Shown here: positions 37,401 through 46,041 of the stretch, one piece after another
Layout: every line of letters starts with the position of its first letter
Numbering within the stretch: position 1 is the first letter of the stretch
NCBI RefSeq assembly: GCF_029542085.1
Contig: NZ_CP107036.1
Span: 2,294,001-2,358,000, forward strand
From: Sphingobacterium sp. ML3W
GTDB taxonomy: Bacteria > Bacteroidota > Bacteroidia > Sphingobacteriales > Sphingobacteriaceae
Reading direction: 5' to 3'
Length of the DNA stretch: 64,000 nt
The notes under the pieces: model-generated
What the model saw: the letters and a program-made list of their open reading frames with translations, nothing else
Databases searched by the model: none
Told to the model about the DNA's origin: nothing
Position numbers and translations under genes: made by a program

Positions 37401-40178
37401 TTGCCCAAATGGTTGAAACAACGTAAAGTAAAAAAAATCTTAAATGGTTTTGCTACAAACAAAATCACTTCCGAACAGCAGATTGATCAGTTCTTTTATC
37501 AGAAAAATTCCTTCGATCTGGTCTCAAAGAATTTAGCGGAACCGCAATTTTATCCGATAACCGATGCGACGAGTTATTATCGCATAGGCAATACCTATAA
37601 TTTAGCTACACTGCAACAGCATCAGCAAGAACTACATGCATTCAATGAACTGGCGCAACAGCTCAAATTTGAAAACTTTCAATCTTGGTTAAACTATATA
37701 CTCGCACATATAGATCTAAAGTTGAGAATACCGGCCATTATTTTAACGCTCCAAAATTACGCAGATAGGCATCAGGCCATTTCGGCATTTTTAGTTCATA
37801 TTCCAGAAGTTGATGCTTTAAACCAAATAAAACAAGATTTAGATCAACTTGAAGACTGGATCCGATACAATTATTATAAGGATCAGGGCATAAAGCTGGG
37901 ACTATCCTGGTTGATTGATCTACTTGAATCGAACAAAATCAATAAAGATGCACTGAGCATGGATATGGAAAGTGTATTGCATCTTAATTACTTTGTAAAT
38001 TCTTTGGATCAGTCCAGCATTTTAAATGGTTTTGATGCAGCTGTATATGAGGCACAGATTTTACAATACAAAACACTTCATCAAGAGTTTACCCGATTGG
38101 TACGGGAGCAATTGGTTTTAGAGCTCAGCAACAAAATCCCCAACCTCTCTCAAGAAGCAGTTCATAGTTCGGAAATTGGAATCTTACAACGTGCGATCCG
38201 AAATCGAGGTCGTGGAGTCAGTATCCGTCGTTTATTTGATCAGATTTCGACATTACTTCCGCGACTCAAACCCTGCATGCTGATGAGTCCAATTTCGGTC
38301 GCCCAATATTTTGATGTAAACACTGATCATTTCGATCTGGTTATTTTTGATGAAGCATCGCAGCTACCGACATCAGAAGCAATCAGCGCCCTTGCCAGGG
38401 CTAAACAGGCCATTATTGTGGGTGATCCAAAACAAATGCCACCAACGAGCTTCTTTGCTAACAACAAAATTGATGAAGATCATCTGGAATTAGAAGATCT
38501 GGAAAGCATCCTGGATGATACCCTCGCCTTGTCCATTCCATCGAAATACCTATTGCGTCATTACCGTAGTAAACATGAAAGTCTTATTTCTTTCAGTAAC
38601 TCCAATTTTTATGAGAACAAATTGCTAACATTTCCTTCCCATGACGATCAGGATAAGAAAGTAAGTTTTCAATTTATCGATGGTCATTATGACAAAGGGA
38701 AAACCCGAACAAACCTAAAGGAAGCTGAGGCAGTTATCCAATATATAAAACAGCATTTGGAACATCGTCCCCATCGTTCATTGGGCGTGGTGACTTTTAG
38801 TCAAACGCAGCAGAATTTAATTGAAGATTTATTGCAGTCATTATTCTCAGCGCATCCCAACTTAGAAGAAACGGCACTACAGGGAGATGAACCTATTTTT
38901 ATTAAAAATTTAGAAAATGTCCAGGGCGACGAACGTGATTTTATTCTATTTTCCATCGGCTACGGCCCAGACGAAGATGGCAAGGTTTCGATGAATTTTG
39001 GACCTTTAAATCGTGATGGCGGCTGGCGCAGGCTCAATGTCGCTGTGACTCGGGCCCGATACGAAATGCGTGTTTTCTCCTCACTAAAGGGAGATCAGAT
39101 TGATTTAAACCGCACTAGTTCGGCTGGTGTGGAGGGACTAAAAGCTTTTTTGAACTTCGCTGAAAGAGGCCTATTGCAAACAGCTGAAGCAGTAGCCCAT
39201 GACCAGGAAAAATATACGCTCATCCAATCGATCGCGAAATATTTAGACCGACACGGTATAAAAGTGAAAACAAATATAGGTACTTCGGGCTATCGCGTTG
39301 ATATTGGTATTGTGGATCCGATACATGCTCATCAGTATATTTTGGGGATATTGGTTGACGGGAAAAACTATTTCAATACACAGACAACAAATGACAGGGA
39401 ATTGCTGATTCCGAATGTGCTGCAATCACTGGGTTGGAATATTTACCGCATCTGGACCTTAGATTGGATAAAAAACAGAGATAAAATACTGAATGACGTT
39501 AAAGCGGAAATTCAACGCATCGTAAATGATACAACGGCAAAAGAGCCTATCGTCATCGATGCTTCCCAAGCGCAATCGAAAACCACTCTTTCAGTGATAT
39601 CCGATGATGCAATTGTTTCATCTAAAATGAAACCTTATGTAAGCGCCAAAATCAATCCAATGACAACAGCAAGTCCTGAATTAATTTATGATGTGGCCTA
39701 TCGAACGGTATTGAATGATCAGATCCAGAAGATTATCCGTACGGAATCTCCAATCAGTCAAAACCATCTCTTTCGCAAAGTACTACGTTTATGGAACACC
39801 ACAAGAGCTACATCAAAACTTGTCCAGTATCTAACTGAACTGACGAGAAAATTGCCTGGAGTAAAGGAGGAGCTTTCCCATCAAAGTTTTTATTGGGATC
39901 AGGAACAATCGGCCACAGTGCTGACATACTACCGCGACAATAACCTCGAAAAACGAGCGATCGAAGATATTGCACCTGAGGAAATAGAGATTGCACTTAT
40001 CGAGGTCATGGACAACAGTCTCAGTCTTTTAAGAGAGGATCTTGTACGCGCCACAGCCAGAGCCTTTGCCTTTTCTAAGACCGGCGCTCAAATTGATAAC
40101 ATTATCAATACTTCAATTGATAAGCTACTAGAACAGGGTTATTGGAAATCAATAAATGGGAGAATTGTTTTAATATAG
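34455..40178 (+). CDS. Superfamily 1 helicase-nuclease (DUF4011/DUF3320 type)
   Basis: 1907 residues. A transglutaminase-like part carries Cys221 (FGNCIDISLLF) and His247 (RGHAF). A DUF4011 start (KIWERKLLDLSLRNNLLNLR, about 388) leads to Walker A at 686-693 (GPPGTGKS), a long helical insertion, Walker B at 1299 (DEASQ), ENVQGDERDF (1487-1496) and VTRAR (1531-1535), all of SF1 (AAA_11/12) type. A restriction-endonuclease-like domain (about 1590-1680) has Asp1616 then Asp1635-x-Lys1637. DUF3320 occupies the C-terminus. It is a candidate nucleic-acid-processing or defence enzyme, but the defence role is inferred from family associations, not shown here. No defence partner gene is adjacent. Confidence 0.85.
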   Translation: MIETNACFQVAIEKASRFNYSFCFHNLSLVEKIKITAVTKDIEQIKIEITSEIGLFSPYTFYIDRFLEGTPVTLENLDFDYNIPFIRNLVEKDLDTLTCTIYSKNEILYQQKFTVNVLPMDYFSGLSKYPELLASYVLPNHDIIYTIKAEAVKILEKNRLTPAFLGYQANSKDRVLQEVMALYQAILNINITYSAMPASFETEGQRIRLVDQIWETKFGNCIDISLLFAACLEAIDLNPILIVTRGHAFIGVWLSDQRLEAVVNYDQAAISKRIAHGIDDITLIESTHLCRGNAYTMREAMNIAETQLLHANNFILSLDIKHARSHGILPLPFTGKDELNNAAIKNTAGLAKKQAIDYFNIDDNKLDLVLSEVKDLTKQKIWERKLLDLSLRNNLLNLRFTKSMLQIVDLKTDLLEDHLSNGKSLTIHPNNSQEVLRRYNLYLEPLHSSEPLFKLADDEFRYNRLLTLYHQDDLDIILTHLYRNAKLAEEENGKSTLYLGVGLLKWFEPKTNQQPRLAPILLIPVELSRRSVNTKFTLRSREEEAMINITLLEYLKQEFKLNLNALEVLPMDESGVDVQKVFAILRKSILNLEGWDIQEQVVLGNFSFNKLILWQDLTKYAEEIKKSTIVKSLIDGRLSDMLDITGDSENLEQLPSSLLTLPIPTDNSQLEAVRHSNANKSFVLHGPPGTGKSQTITNIIANALANDKKVLFVAAKKAALDVVHRRLEKIGLGSFCLELHSNKSKKSDVLRQLEQSLETPKYQSHIDFQEEAQRIDQRKATLSQYVDSLHQPFAVGWSLYDSVSYLDSHHIEINADWLLSLQLEHIDKKTWNNWQDWAIPFGELTHKLPAIDKHPLHLIHLKDQNFAHKNNIEKSIEDYIQADSEATKALSDLQLNLTKNWIENKASLCSLLEKITHFSAHQTIVNVYFDVRQKNLLDHWVELQSQKQTLENALVTDFGNRIFTTDWNLIESTWNQSKHSWFLPKWLKQRKVKKILNGFATNKITSEQQIDQFFYQKNSFDLVSKNLAEPQFYPITDATSYYRIGNTYNLATLQQHQQELHAFNELAQQLKFENFQSWLNYILAHIDLKLRIPAIILTLQNYADRHQAISAFLVHIPEVDALNQIKQDLDQLEDWIRYNYYKDQGIKLGLSWLIDLLESNKINKDALSMDMESVLHLNYFVNSLDQSSILNGFDAAVYEAQILQYKTLHQEFTRLVREQLVLELSNKIPNLSQEAVHSSEIGILQRAIRNRGRGVSIRRLFDQISTLLPRLKPCMLMSPISVAQYFDVNTDHFDLVIFDEASQLPTSEAISALARAKQAIIVGDPKQMPPTSFFANNKIDEDHLELEDLESILDDTLALSIPSKYLLRHYRSKHESLISFSNSNFYENKLLTFPSHDDQDKKVSFQFIDGHYDKGKTRTNLKEAEAVIQYIKQHLEHRPHRSLGVVTFSQTQQNLIEDLLQSLFSAHPNLEETALQGDEPIFIKNLENVQGDERDFILFSIGYGPDEDGKVSMNFGPLNRDGGWRRLNVAVTRARYEMRVFSSLKGDQIDLNRTSSAGVEGLKAFLNFAERGLLQTAEAVAHDQEKYTLIQSIAKYLDRHGIKVKTNIGTSGYRVDIGIVDPIHAHQYILGILVDGKNYFNTQTTNDRELLIPNVLQSLGWNIYRIWTLDWIKNRDKILNDVKAEIQRIVNDTTAKEPIVIDASQAQSKTTLSVISDDAIVSSKMKPYVSAKINPMTTASPELIYDVAYRTVLNDQIQKIIRTESPISQNHLFRKVLRLWNTTRATSKLVQYLTELTRKLPGVKEELSHQSFYWDQEQSATVLTYYRDNNLEKRAIEDIAPEEIEIALIEVMDNSLSLLREDLVRATARAFAFSKTGAQIDNIINTSIDKLLEQGYWKSINGRIVLI

Positions 40179-40203
40179 ATCAGGTTTAGTAGCCTGATCT
40201 ATA
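40174..40203. repeat. Perfect inverted repeat over two convergent stops
   Basis: tatagatcagg (40174-40184) and cctgatctata (40193-40203) are perfect 11-bp arms with an 8-base loop. The helicase stop (40176-40178) lies in the left arm and the stop of the DUF7674-like gene (40186-40188) in the loop. The palindrome may act as a terminator for both directions, though T-runs are weak. Confidence 0.6.
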
Positions 40204-40548
40204 CATCTGATTGATATAAGCGGTATAAATTCCGATAGGAATCTTGCCTGTCACCGTTCCACGCTGAAGTTCGGGGCAGGCTGTCAAAATACTGTCCAAT
40301 GAGAAAACAAATATATTCTCCACTGCATTTTGGAGTCTCCGCTCCCCTTTTTCGTGGATATATTCCATCAGATGTAGTGCTTTACCCAACTCTTCCTCGC
40401 GTCCCTGCTCGATCATCTTTTCGATATAAGATGTAAGGATGCGGATTGTTGAGATTGGATTCCCAGCATTTTCTGGCTTCGAAATTTCTGTTTGCGCCGA
40501 TGGTATCACCGAAACAATTATTTCCTGAGCTTGCTTTATATTCATCAT
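40186..40548 (-). CDS. DUF7674-like small protein
   Basis: 120 residues, helical, with ALHLMEYIHEKGERRLQNAV. A paralogous block occurs in the next gene (AMQVMAYVLERGTSELQIII), so the two share a fold and probably arose by duplication. The family name is from memory and is tentative. The gene faces the helicase and lies downstream of its paralogue at 40677 on the same strand. Role unknown; immunity-type proteins are one possibility. Confidence 0.55.
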   Translation of the reverse strand: MMNIKQAQEIIVSVIPSAQTEISKPENAGNPISTIRILTSYIEKMIEQGREEELGKALHLMEYIHEKGERRLQNAVENIFVFSLDSILTACPELQRGTVTGKIPIGIYTAYINQMYRSGY

Positions 40549-40676
40549 ATATTACTATAAGCGGTTTAAACATCATTGTTATTCAATAGCTTTTTATAAA
40601 TCCGATATTAAATTTCGCCAGCTGTAATACGAATTTTGGCTTGCAATCGACGATACGGACCCCACGCATATTTACA

Positions 40677-41093
40677 TTAGTTATTTTCATAGGAATAGTA
40701 TTCGCCTGGTTTGTTTTTCTCTTTGTCATTAGTACCCTCTGGAAGAATAAGTTGTTGTATCGAAAGCGGCAAACGGGCCTCGAGGTAACTCCATTCAATC
40801 GTGTTACATGCTTTTTTAAATCTGGAGAAGGTCTTTGGAAGTAATCCCTTTATTATAATCTGGAGTTCTGAAGTTCCGCGCTCAAGTACATAAGCCATGA
40901 CCTGCATTGCCCATTCGAAACGGCGCCAATCTTTGGCATAAATGACATCCTCAGCAAACTGAGATATGACATTGACAATATTTTTGTAGTCCTTTTTAAG
41001 TTCGGTTTTCCTTAGTCTAAGATTCAACTCCGGGATGACAGCGGAAACAAAATCCACTGTCTGTCCTTCATCCATTTTTTTTCTTGCTTCCAT
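40677..41093 (-). CDS. DUF7674-like protein, paralogue of the neighbour
   Basis: 138 residues. The N-terminal half reads FVSAVIPELNLRLRKTELKK. The central block resembles the 40186 product, with shared positions A-x(2)-M-x-Y-x(2)-E-x-G-x(3)-LQ. The tail is basic and disordered (KEKNKPGEYYSYENN). It lies 128 bases upstream of its paralogue on the same strand. Unknown role. Confidence 0.55.
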   Translation of the reverse strand: MEARKKMDEGQTVDFVSAVIPELNLRLRKTELKKDYKNIVNVISQFAEDVIYAKDWRRFEWAMQVMAYVLERGTSELQIIIKGLLPKTFSRFKKACNTIEWSYLEARLPLSIQQLILPEGTNDKEKNKPGEYYSYENN

Positions 41094-41279
41094 TGTATTG
41101 TTTTTATGAATACTTGTTATCCATTGTTACTGGCATAAGCCAAACAACATTCCAAAACAAAAAAAATTAAATAAACAACTGAAATACAGTTATATAAATT
41201 TATTTCACAAAGTTTTTAATAAGAAAAATAATATCAAAATGAAAAGGTTATTCTCAAATTGGGATAAGCTTCATTTCCT

Positions 41280-41771
41280 CTACATTGTCCAAAGACTCCA
41301 TTTCGATTTTATCGCAGTGGGATTTGCTTGCTCTATTTTCTTATAAAATTTAAAGAAGTCTTTATTCCATAGGGTATAGTTGTGCGTAAACTTAAATATT
41401 ATTTTGTGATTGTCAACCCCATGGATAGTGACTTGCCAAACCTTATGATTACCGATTGTTATCGAAGTCTTGCTCAGTTCTATTATATCCGTTAGCGGGA
41501 AAACCGCCTTTCTCTGCTGTTTATTATCGATAGCATAAAAGTTTATATCATCAAAATAGAAATCTTCATCACTGACAAAATTATCTTCCAAGCCAAACAG
41601 GAAAGGGCGGGAAGAAATCTTTCGGATCTTTTCTCCTACCAAATCAGCTGAAGCTTCATAACTGATCTGATTATTTTTAGGTTTAAATCCAGCAGTACAC
41701 TTCCTGAAAATTAGGCTAAATAGTACAATGAATAGCGTTAAGCCTATCAAAAATATAAGGTACAAATACAT
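41280..41771 (-). CDS. Hypothetical membrane-anchored protein
   Basis: 163 residues. One N-terminal transmembrane helix (about 3-23, LYLIFLIGLTLFIVLFSLIF) is followed by a soluble beta-rich domain with FPLTDIIELSKTSITIGNHK, suggestive of a PH-like fold. No named family. Same strand as the DUF7674-like pair. Confidence 0.5.
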   Translation of the reverse strand: MYLYLIFLIGLTLFIVLFSLIFRKCTAGFKPKNNQISYEASADLVGEKIRKISSRPFLFGLEDNFVSDEDFYFDDINFYAIDNKQQRKAVFPLTDIIELSKTSITIGNHKVWQVTIHGVDNHKIIFKFTHNYTLWNKDFFKFYKKIEQANPTAIKSKWSLWTM

Positions 41772-42111
41772 TCTTCTCTTTTAAACGAAACTTACCTTTC
41801 ACTCCCGACATCAAAAAAAACGTCTAAATATGTAATTCGGTAATTAATTAGCAGCACAAAAATATCAAATTTAATTCAATATGAAGATTTTCATGGCAGA
41901 CGGGGAAATAAGATGGGCCGAAGGTTTCATTTTACTGCTGAATTAGCTATTTTAGGTACTGTTAAAATCAAAATCGATGGATTATTTAAATAAGATAAGG
42001 AAGTTATTTGCTTTAGAACAGGATACATTTGAAGATGAAGATTAATGCAACTATGTATAAATTTTCAGCGAAGAAATCCGGCTATTTAAATGAAAATCAT
42101 TGTTAAAAAGT
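41772..42111. other. Intergenic stretch with possible gene debris
   Basis: No intact gene. Three tiny overlapping frames with ATG starts read MKIFMADGEIRWAEGFILLL (41881-41946), a 26-residue frame that includes FTAELAILGTVKIKIDGLFK, ending at about 41992, and MDYLNKIRKLFALEQDTFED (41977-42045). Their coding-like composition and broken frames suggest a decayed small gene or chance. Very tentative. Confidence 0.3.
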
Positions 42112-42753
42112 ATGACTATAGAAGAAAAGAATGCCATAAAAGAGGCAAATATCAAACAAATAGAGGCCAAAAATTACCGCTTTACAGCTTGGCTACCAAT
42201 TTTAGAGGATCCGAATACCAGAAGCATCGATGTAGTAAGAGGGAGAATATCTGTCATGAATGCGTTGATCAATATATCCTTTGAAGCTCCGGTAGAAATT
42301 ATCAGGAACTGGATCGACCATCATGGGCTGACCAAACATTTATCGAAATGGGAACAGGAAATTCTACAAAAGGATAACAACGCACTTTCAGACCGTGAAC
42401 TTAGTTCATTAAGATGGTACCTTGAAGGTCTCTGGGCATTGATGTGGGCAACTGAATTAGTCAATAATTTGGATGAAACAACATGGTGCGGCGACCATAT
42501 GGCTTCGTTGTTACCAAACCTCGAACGCAATGAAAATAATGAAAAAATTGATCGTCTGTCGTCATTAAGAAACGATAATAAAATTTACACCATGCTAGAT
42601 TTTTATTATCGCTTACATTGGTATTGTGTCGATGAGAGGCTAAAGGGAAAACAAGCGCTGATCAATGAGGGACTCGTCTATGAGCGCCGAAAAGCATTGG
42701 AATGGCTTATCGACAAAGATGCAGATTGGGATGATATCGAGATGGGAACATAA
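42112..42753 (+). CDS. DUF4272 domain protein
   Basis: 213 residues from the ATG at 42112 (MTIEEKNAIKEANIKQ). The middle reads LSSLRWYLEGLWALMWATEL, and RLHWYCVDERLKGKQ lies near the end, both DUF4272-like; the end is acidic. This family turns up near polymorphic toxins, where immunity has been suggested, but no toxin gene is visible here. It faces the DUF1266-like gene with a shared hairpin. Confidence 0.7.
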   Translation: MTIEEKNAIKEANIKQIEAKNYRFTAWLPILEDPNTRSIDVVRGRISVMNALINISFEAPVEIIRNWIDHHGLTKHLSKWEQEILQKDNNALSDRELSSLRWYLEGLWALMWATELVNNLDETTWCGDHMASLLPNLERNENNEKIDRLSSLRNDNKIYTMLDFYYRLHWYCVDERLKGKQALINEGLVYERRKALEWLIDKDADWDDIEMGT

Positions 42754-42784
42754 AAAATCACTCAATGACAAGCATTGAGTGATT
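42751..42784 (-). terminator. Terminator for the DUF1266-like gene
   Basis: aatcactcaatg (42756-42767) and cattgagtgatt (42773-42784) form a perfect 12-bp stem with a 5-base loop. On the minus strand it is followed by a run of T. It lies between convergent genes. Confidence 0.8.
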
Positions 42785-42824
42785 GATGGTATGATACGTA
42801 TTTCCGTTTATCGAGATAGAAAGA

Positions 42825-44036
42825 CTAGCTTCCTAAGCTGATATAATACAGGGGTGTATCGCCGGAGTTATTCTCGACACGATCAAGCCCTTCAAAGAAT
42901 ATGTGATCCCCCAGTTCCTTGCCTATCAATTGTTTCTCCATTTGATACAATAGGTCCAGTGCGGTAAAATTCTTCCCATTGGAAGCTTGGATTCGGGCGC
43001 ATATTTCCACTTGAAAACATCCATCATCTCCATTATCCTCATCAAAAGCCTCTTCTTCATCATCCAATAGTATCTCATTGGGATTCAAATCTTCCATTCC
43101 CTTGATCCAGCACATATAACACAGTTCAATTTCAGGAGCATCGACCACAATTTCATTGGCATCCCACTGTGCCCGATCAGCTAAAATATCACGCTGATAC
43201 TCCGCAACATCGGCATCAAACTCCTGGGAGCTATGATACGACTTGGCCTGAAATGTCCAGGCAATAGCTGACAGCACAGCATCTTGGACTGGTTCCTTGT
43301 TCCAATCAATATTATTCCAAGGGCTGCCTATCTTTTCCCTTAAATAGCCAATATATCTTTTCAAATAAGATTTCCCTATCTTATTGTTCAGCCCAACATA
43401 ATGTTCTCCCTCCAAAAATTTTTCGGAGAATGTGTGCCAATCCTTAAAGTGCGATCTTGCATAGGAAGAAAGGTTTTTCAGTATGTCCAAAGCGGCTGAT
43501 TTTTGCAGATACCCTATATCAGCTGCAGCAGTCGTGATATGACTGCTAACAGTAATAACAAGTGCATCCACACCAGGTTTGCTGATGTCCCAGCTTCTGC
43601 TGTCGATTTGATCTTCCCGACCTTCCAGAACGGTCCCCCCTGTCTTAATTCCGAGCAAGTTAAAATATGCCGCTAATATTTGGAGGCAGCTTTCGATATC
43701 TGTAATGGCGAAGTCTCTTTTCAATAGTTTCACCAGTTCGTCGCGGTACTCCGCCTGTTTGGGATAATTCCCGAACTGATATAGATGAACAGGATAAGTT
43801 CCATCGTCACCAGCACTACCAAATACGGTAAACCAATCGCCAAATACTATAACGCGGAATGCCGCTCCCAATGCTGTACCAAATTGCTCTTCATAAGGAA
43901 TATTGTTCAACATATCCTTACTATTAATTTGCGGGCTTTTGGCTTTATCCAATTCCGCTTCCTGTGCGAGTTCCTCCCGCGCTTCGTTTACTCCCTCCTT
44001 TGCTGCACTCAATAATTCTTTGAAAAATTTAAACAT
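42825..44036 (-). CDS. DUF1266-like protein, 403 residues
   Basis: The N-terminal part begins MFKFFKELLSAAKEGVNEA, a charged helix. The centre contains TTAAADIGYLQKSAALDILK and FKDWHTFSEKFLEGEHYVGL, which resemble DUF1266. A further part includes CYMCWIKGMEDLNPNE and the acidic stretch LLDDEEEAFDEDNGDDG. No signal peptide. The role is unknown; the family also occurs beside toxin-immunity loci. Confidence 0.6.
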   Translation of the reverse strand: MFKFFKELLSAAKEGVNEAREELAQEAELDKAKSPQINSKDMLNNIPYEEQFGTALGAAFRVIVFGDWFTVFGSAGDDGTYPVHLYQFGNYPKQAEYRDELVKLLKRDFAITDIESCLQILAAYFNLLGIKTGGTVLEGREDQIDSRSWDISKPGVDALVITVSSHITTAAADIGYLQKSAALDILKNLSSYARSHFKDWHTFSEKFLEGEHYVGLNNKIGKSYLKRYIGYLREKIGSPWNNIDWNKEPVQDAVLSAIAWTFQAKSYHSSQEFDADVAEYQRDILADRAQWDANEIVVDAPEIELCYMCWIKGMEDLNPNEILLDDEEEAFDEDNGDDGCFQVEICARIQASNGKNFTALDLLYQMEKQLIGKELGDHIFFEGLDRVENNSGDTPLYYISLGS

Positions 44037-44283
44037 AATTTTAAAATATTATTTTTAGCTAATCATTCCTATTTACATTTTATCTCAACCTCCAAAGGCT
44101 TCACACAGTGAGTTTAACTACTCATTATCACCTTTATGAGCTTAAGATTTCAATTTACTGCTGTAAATCTGAAAATAAATATTTACTTTTTATTCAGAAA
44201 TCCATATTAGTCTGGAGCCCGACCATATTTGTGGCCTAAGACTCCATATTTGAAGGAGGATAACAGGAGTAATTTTCATCATT

Positions 44284-44841
44284 ATGAGAGCTCCATTCAT
44301 TAAAGCAACATCAGACATGACTGTATTCAAAGATCTAATTACACCTGCCGTTTTTAAGAAAACACTTACATTCAAGCGGAATGAACTGGTCAAAAGCAGC
44401 GGAACTGTAGACTCAAAAATATATTTCATAAAAAAAGGCAGCCTTAAAATTTCCATCTTCCAACTAGATGCCGAACAGATTATCCGGCTAGGTTATACTG
44501 GAGATCTTATCGTGGCCATGGACTCCTTCTTTGATGGTTGCAATTCAGATTTTGTTATTCAGGCCATCAAGAAAACTGAGGTATTAGTTGCGGAAAAAGA
44601 AGATTTTATGCATTTCGTCTATGACAGTCATGAGAACACTTCACTTTACATAAACATATTAGAGGGACTGGTGAAGCAACAGCTTGAAAGAGAACAGGAT
44701 CTATTGCAGGACTCCCCTAAAATCCGATATGAACGTGTTTTTAAGAGAAACCCTCTCTTATTCCAAATTATTCCCAATAAACATATTGCTAACTATCTGA
44801 GGATGACACCTGAAACTTTTTCACGGATCAGTAAATCTTGA
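44284..44841 (+). CDS. Crp/Fnr-family transcriptional regulator
   Basis: 185 residues. The effector domain covers about 25-120 (KRNELVKSSGTVDSKIYFIK) and the C-terminal helix-turn-helix ends IANYLRMTPETFSRISKS, stopping right after the recognition helix. The DNA-facing residues differ (E-T-F-S-R). It precedes the DinB-like gene by 54 bases. No N4-spaced palindrome follows, although ttgagttcaa overlaps the stop codon. Confidence 0.8.
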   Translation: MRAPFIKATSDMTVFKDLITPAVFKKTLTFKRNELVKSSGTVDSKIYFIKKGSLKISIFQLDAEQIIRLGYTGDLIVAMDSFFDGCNSDFVIQAIKKTEVLVAEKEDFMHFVYDSHENTSLYINILEGLVKQQLEREQDLLQDSPKIRYERVFKRNPLLFQIIPNKHIANYLRMTPETFSRISKS

Positions 44842-44895
44842 GTTCAATCAATTTTTTTACAGTTTTTTTTCGTGTATTTTATCAAAAAAACGAAA

Positions 44896-45492
44896 ATGGA
44901 ATATAAATCTCTAGCATTACTTGAACAGCTCAGCACACAAACAAGGGAACATATGGCTTTTGTTGAATCGTTGAAAACCCTGTCATTAGACGATCTCAAT
45001 AAACGGCCCCATAAAGGCTCATGGAATATTTTAGAGTGTATCGCACATCTCAATCTTTATGGAAACTTCTATTTGCCCGAAATTTCAAGAAGAATGGTGG
45101 CTAGTCAATCGAAAGCAGCAAGCTATTTCAGCAGCGGCCTTCTAGGAAACTATTTCGCAAAAAGTATACTTCCAAAAGATCGGCCCAACAAAATGAAGAC
45201 ATTCCAGGAGATGGATCCTATATATAAGCAATTGGACAAAAATGTGCTTGTTGTCTTTTTGGAACAACAGGAGAACTTCCTTCAATTACTTGAGCAGGCA
45301 AAATCAAAAGATCTCAACAGAATCCGAACAAATATTTCCATCAATAAATGGATAAAAATCCGTCTCGGAGATACCTTCCGCTTTCTGGTTAACCATAATA
45401 GCAGACATATTGTACAGATAAAAACAATCCTTTCAAGTTACACCGCTATTGATCAGACCAGTCAGGCCCTACCGACAGTCAATTACGAATAA
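44896..45492 (+). CDS. DinB-like protein, 198 residues
   Basis: The start at 44896 (MEYKSLALLEQLSTQT) is preferred over a GTG 24 bases upstream. HKGSWNILECIAHLNLYGNF carries the first metal-binding histidine of DinB-like bundles, and HNSRHIVQIKTI supplies the C-terminal one. It is the third DinB-like gene of the window. It directly follows a Crp-like regulator on the same strand and may be its target. Confidence 0.75.
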   Translation: MEYKSLALLEQLSTQTREHMAFVESLKTLSLDDLNKRPHKGSWNILECIAHLNLYGNFYLPEISRRMVASQSKAASYFSSGLLGNYFAKSILPKDRPNKMKTFQEMDPIYKQLDKNVLVVFLEQQENFLQLLEQAKSKDLNRIRTNISINKWIKIRLGDTFRFLVNHNSRHIVQIKTILSSYTAIDQTSQALPTVNYE

Positions 45493-45684
45493 ATAAGATC
45501 AAGTTGATTTACAAAAAAACAGAAAACACATACCGCGAAAGACTTTAAAGGGCATATTTCAGCACTTCTACACAAGGTGGTTAACGATAATCAACTATGT
45601 AAATAATTTGAAAATATCCAGCACTGCTGCAAGTATATTTAATATCTGTTTCCTTATAAAAATGATAACACAATTATCGAACCA

Positions 45685-46041
45685 TTAGGATGAGTGCGGC
45701 GAAAAGAGGTCTATTACTCTTTCCAATGGGCGTCCGATAACCGCTTTACCGTCTTTAATAACAATAGGCCGTTCAATCAGAATGGGGTTTTGCAGCATCA
45801 CTTCAACCCACTCCTCATCCGTCAATTGAAGATGTTGAAATTTTTCGAGGAATAAGGCTTCATTTTTTCGAATAAGCGCTAATGGTCGAAGTCCGAGTTG
45901 TGACAATATTTCAATAAGCTCAGCTTTACTAGGTACTTCTTCAAGATACTCTTGCACCTGAAGCTCAATGGTATGCTGTTGCAAAAAATCCAGTGCAGCA
46001 CAACTCTTGCTGCATTGTTTATTATGGTATATTTTAATCAT
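45685..46041 (-). CDS. arsC: ArsC-family arsenate reductase
   Basis: 118 residues of thioredoxin fold. The reactive cysteine lies in HNKQCSKS (Cys10). Conserved arginines occur in LIRKNEAL, IERPIVI and IGRPLER, matching ArsC. The family reduces arsenate to arsenite using glutathione and glutaredoxin; a Spx-like or other role cannot be excluded. It stands alone, with no arsenic efflux genes in the window. Confidence 0.82.
   Translation of the reverse strand: MIKIYHNKQCSKSCAALDFLQQHTIELQVQEYLEEVPSKAELIEILSQLGLRPLALIRKNEALFLEKFQHLQLTDEEWVEVMLQNPILIERPIVIKDGKAVIGRPLERVIDLFSPHSS

Noticed and set aside
34455..40178. Assigning the helicase to a named defence system such as Mokosh
   Set aside because: No partner kinase or phospholipase-D-type nuclease is present and the domain set differs, so only a candidate defence role is kept.
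44838..44847. TTGA-N2-TCAA after the 44284 Crp gene as an FNR-like box
   Set aside because: The spacer is 2 instead of 4 bases and no good TAnnTTTG lies 33 bp downstream.
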